From Acidobacteriota bacterium (lineage in GTDB: Bacteria > Acidobacteriota > Polarisedimenticolia > Gp22-AA2): a stretch of DNA of 17,351 nucleotides. The stretch is taken from contig JACQNT010000151.1 of NCBI GenBank assembly GCA_016202915.1, positions 1-17,351 on the forward strand, in the 5' to 3' direction. Under the pieces are notes generated by a model that was not told the origin of the DNA, made no database searches, and was given only the letters and a program-made list of their open reading frames with translations. The translations under genes were made by a program, and so were the position numbers. The stretch's first letter is position 1. Each line of letters begins with the position of its first letter. Positions 15,320 to 17,351 of the stretch are shown piece after piece.

Positions 15320-15332
15320 CTCCGCGCCAGGA

Positions 15333-15408
15333 GCGGGCATAGCTCAGCTGGTAGAGTACGAGCTTCCCAAGCTCGGTGTCGCGGGTTCGACTCCCGTTGC
15401 CCGCTCCA
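15333..15408 (+). tRNA. tRNA-Gly (anticodon CCC)
   Basis: 76 nt with complete cloverleaf: acceptor GCGGGCA (15333-15339) with TGCCCGC (15398-15404); D stem GCTC/GAGT with AGCTGGTA loop; anticodon stem CGAGC/GCTCG around loop TTCCCAA, anticodon CCC at 15366-15368; five-base variable loop; T stem GCGGG/CCCGT with TTCGACT loop; discriminator T and encoded CCA (15406-15408). CCC reads GGG glycine codons. Confidence 0.97.
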
Positions 15409-15457
15409 ATTTTCTTGCCGGGCGGCTCCGCTTCTTCCGGACCTCGTGAGGGACGCG

Positions 15458-15991
15458 ATGCTCTTCCGCAGGCGGCACCCGAATCCTCCGCCGGTGAGCC
15501 TCGCCTTCCCGCCGGAGGGGGTGCAGCGCGGATCCGCGCTCGCCGATCCGTCCCGCCCTGGCGGCGACGAGGCGCCGGGGGAAGGTCGTCCGGGTCCGGA
15601 CCTCGCGGGGGAAGGCGTGCGCGTGCCCGCTCGCGCCCCCGGTGGCGGTCGGACCGTCATCAGTCCTCACACGCGCATCCGGGGGAGCCTGAAGGGAGAC
15701 GGGTCGGTCTTGGTGCGCGGCACCGTCCAGGGAGGGATCGCCATCGGCGGGCGTCTCATGGTCGCGGAGACGGGGAGCGTGGAGGCCGACGTGGAGGCCC
15801 AGAGCGTCGAGATCGCCGGCTGGGCGCGGGGCTCAATCAACGCCGTGTCGCGGGTGGTCCTGTCGCCCACCGGCGTCTTCGAGGGCAGGCTGGCGACCCC
15901 CGTTCTCGATCTGCGCCCCGGCGCCGTCCTCCAGGGCCGCGCCAGAATCCTCGGGGTGCCCGTACCGGATCGCCGCCGCCTGTCGCACTGA
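15458..15991 (+). CDS. Bactofilin (polymer-forming cytoskeletal protein)
   Basis: 177 aa from ATG 15458, chosen because GAGGG lies five bases upstream; the GTG at 15446 would overlap that site. Residues 1-65 are Pro/Gly/charged and look disordered. Residues 66-165 form the bactofilin (DUF583/PF04519) beta-helix: TVISPHTRIRGSLKGDGSVL, VRGTVQGGIAIGGRLMV, TGSVEADVEAQSVEIAG, GSINAVSRVVLSPTGVFEG, with the short repeating strand-turn pattern and Gly at turns. Bactofilins polymerise without nucleotide and act in shape, cell-wall or polar organisation. The tail is short and basic. It starts 49 bp after the tRNA with no clear terminator or promoter between, so the tRNA promoter may also serve it. Confidence 0.9.
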   Translation: MLFRRRHPNPPPVSLAFPPEGVQRGSALADPSRPGGDEAPGEGRPGPDLAGEGVRVPARAPGGGRTVISPHTRIRGSLKGDGSVLVRGTVQGGIAIGGRLMVAETGSVEADVEAQSVEIAGWARGSINAVSRVVLSPTGVFEGRLATPVLDLRPGAVLQGRARILGVPVPDRRRLSH

Positions 15992-16008
15992 GGTACTCCC
16001 GCCGTGCC

Positions 16009-16024
16009 GGGGACCCTCGTCCCC
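16009..16024 (+). terminator. Possible hairpin downstream of the bactofilin gene
   Basis: GGGGAC-CCTC-GTCCCC, a perfect 6-bp stem with a 4-nt loop 17 bp after the stop codon. There is no T tract, so it is at best a weak intrinsic terminator. Confidence 0.3.
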
Positions 16025-16027
16025 CCG

Positions 16028-16059
16028 CCGTCACGGATCCAATTAGGGTCCGTCACGGA
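16028..16059 (+). repeat. 10-bp direct repeat at the left end of the IS
   Basis: CCGTCACGGA occurs at 16028-16037 and again at 16050-16059; the second copy is the IS left end. It may be target-site similarity or a remnant of an earlier end. Confidence 0.55.
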
Positions 16060-17350
16060 ATAAAGGGCTCAAGTTCTGACCGCCGTTGTCGTCGTTGGAC
16101 GAATCGTATAGTTCCAGTCTCCATGGAATGAATCGGGCCGGAGATCCACACCCTCAAAGTCAGCTTTGGGGACCTTGATTCCTTTTGGGTAGGAGCTCCT
16201 GTCCAAACGTGCCCTAACCTTGAGACCGGCCTCTGTTCGTGTCGAGGCGATCAATTTGACAATCACTGCGTGACTGACAAGGGGCTTGCCTCGCCAGTTC
16301 TGGGTGATGAACGAGAAGAGGCGATGTTCGATCTTGTTCCATTTGCTGGTCCCCGGAGGGAAGTGAGAGACCGAGATCGGAAGCCGCATCTCGTTTGCTA
16401 GCTTCTGAAGCTCCGTCTTCCAGAGGCGCAGTCGAGACCCGTTGCTCCCTCCCGCATCGGCGGTAATCAAGAGGCGCTTCGCCTCGGGATGGCGCCTCCT
16501 CCCCATCCACTTCCACCATCGACGGATCGTCTCTACCGCAAACTCCGCCGTGTCGTGGTCGATCCCCACGCTCACCCAACCCGTGTTGGTCCCCAAATCG
16601 TACACCCCATACGGAATCGCCCGTCCCAGTTCCGGGATCATGAAGTCGTGGACCCGCACCCTCTCCGGCATGCCCTTCGGCCGTAGCTCCTGGCCACCAT
16701 TCTTGAAATCCCCCACCAGCTCCTTCTTCTTCGTGTCCACGGAGATGACGGGTTCCCCCGTCACCAGGTGCTGCCGGACCCTCTTGTTGATGTGCTCGAA
16801 CTGGGCGTTGCGATCCGGGTGGCTCGCCCCCTCGATCGTCTTCGCGTTGGCCTGAAGGCTGTATCCCAGTTCGTGGAGGAGCTCCGCCACCATCCGGTGA
16901 CTCGCCTCGTGCCCCATCCGCTTCAGTTCCTCGGATATCCGCCGCACACTCTTGCACGTCCACCGCAAGGGCCCTTCTGGATCCCCTCGCGTCACGGGCT
17001 CGACCAGTGTCTCCAGGTCCCTCTTCAGGGTCGGATCCAATTCGGCCGTTCGCTTGCGCCCCCCTCCGGGTCTGCGAATCCGTCGACCCGATCCCACGCC
17101 CTGAGGCGCTACCTTCAATTCCCTCGCGCCCTCTCGAATCGCACGCCGCGATACCCCAGTCGCTCGAGCAATGATTGAGGCGCCTCCAAAGCCAATGGCC
17201 TCCGCCTCAGCAGCTGCCACCAGACGCCGCATCCGCTCATCGAGGTGTCGCACGATCAGCTTGAAGCGCCGAGTAATGGTCCTCTCGTCCACCATTCCAG
17301 GGGGAGCATACACCCAATACCCCTAGGTCTGGTACATTTATTTTGTGACG
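16051..17350 (-). mobile_element. ISAzo13-family-type insertion sequence (nearly complete)
   Basis: About 1.3 kb with one transposase gene. The ends are imperfect inverted repeats: CGTCACGGAATAAA at 16051-16064 and, on the opposite strand, CGTCACAAAATAAA at 17350-17337 (12 of 14 identical). The right end lies one base from the window edge, so the exact outer boundary and any target duplication cannot be read. Confidence 0.8.
16069..17313 (-). CDS. ISAzo13-type DDE transposase
   Basis: 414 aa, apparently intact. The N-terminal helix-turn-helix region (about 40-65) reads GASIIARATGVSRRAIREGARELK; a basic segment RRIRRPGGGRKR (77-88) follows; WTCKSVRRISEELKRMGHEASHRMVAELL (118-146) is a second DNA-binding-like unit. 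The catalytic core has D193 (VISVDTKKKE), D286 (LLITADAGGSNGSR) and E329 (PPGTSKWNKIEHRLFS), all typical of the ISAzo13/Rhodopirellula-type group. GTG 17313 has AGGGG eight bases upstream; ATG 17295 (MVDERTITRRFK) is an equally plausible start. The gene is visibly less G/C-saturated than its neighbours, which fits recent transfer. Confidence 0.93.
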   Translation of the reverse strand: MYAPPGMVDERTITRRFKLIVRHLDERMRRLVAAAEAEAIGFGGASIIARATGVSRRAIREGARELKVAPQGVGSGRRIRRPGGGRKRTAELDPTLKRDLETLVEPVTRGDPEGPLRWTCKSVRRISEELKRMGHEASHRMVAELLHELGYSLQANAKTIEGASHPDRNAQFEHINKRVRQHLVTGEPVISVDTKKKELVGDFKNGGQELRPKGMPERVRVHDFMIPELGRAIPYGVYDLGTNTGWVSVGIDHDTAEFAVETIRRWWKWMGRRRHPEAKRLLITADAGGSNGSRLRLWKTELQKLANEMRLPISVSHFPPGTSKWNKIEHRLFSFITQNWRGKPLVSHAVIVKLIASTRTEAGLKVRARLDRSSYPKGIKVPKADFEGVDLRPDSFHGDWNYTIRPTTTTAVRT

Positions 17351-17351
17351 A

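Larger units (their letters stand above)
14866..15332. other. Divergent intergenic region between lolC and tRNA-Gly
   Basis: 467 bp with no credible protein gene: the short open frames here have no homology-like motifs, no ribosome binding sites and low-complexity Arg/Pro/Gly translations. It holds the lolC promoter, a 22-bp inverted repeat with small internal hairpins, and the tRNA promoter. Confidence 0.7.

Noticed and set aside
15039..15340. Small open frames in the lolC-tRNA intergenic region
   Set aside because: They overlap the inverted repeat and tRNA promoter on both strands, have low-complexity translations and lack start signals.

Overview
This window is high-GC bacterial chromosome from a Gram-negative organism. 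It encodes lipid A synthesis, outer-membrane protein assembly and lipoprotein sorting. The gene content, the split dockerin-like protein and the acidic DxNxNG repeats are reminiscent of Acidobacteriota (or a similar high-GC diderm lineage). That placement is inference; no marker in the window settles it.

Layout. A 5'-truncated secreted FG-GAP/dockerin-like gene runs on the + strand (3-1196). Facing it, eleven minus-strand genes (14865 down to 1206) form one long, tightly packed envelope-biogenesis cluster. In order of transcription they are: lolC/E (permease), lolD (ATPase), clpC (AAA+ unfoldase), bamA (barrel assembly), skp/ompH (periplasmic chaperone), lpxD, fabZ, lpxA, a Gfo/Idh/MocA oxidoreductase (possibly GnnA-like), a class C beta-lactamase-fold serine hydrolase and a TonB-like energy transducer. 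A good sigma70-type promoter precedes lolC (14926-14954). A second one lies inside the 3' end of lolD and would drive clpC and bamA (12924-12953). A weaker extended -10 precedes skp.

To the right is a 467-bp divergent intergenic region with a perfect 22-bp inverted repeat. It is followed by tRNA-Gly(CCC) with its own promoter, a bactofilin gene on the + strand, and an almost complete ISAzo13-type insertion sequence that ends at the right edge.

How the genes fit together. LolCD extracts lipoproteins from the inner membrane. Skp and BamA carry and fold outer-membrane proteins. LpxD, LpxA and FabZ work on the 3-hydroxyacyl-ACP pool for lipid A and phospholipid. The oxidoreductase next to lpxA may prepare a modified lipid A sugar. 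The TonB-like protein would energise outer-membrane receptors. ClpC is the odd member.

The most striking feature is in BamA. At the position of extracellular barrel loop 6, just after the conserved RGF-type motif (here R-V-F), there is an insertion of about 140 residues made of roughly eleven EF-hand-like calcium-binding DxNxNGxxDxxE units and four cysteines.
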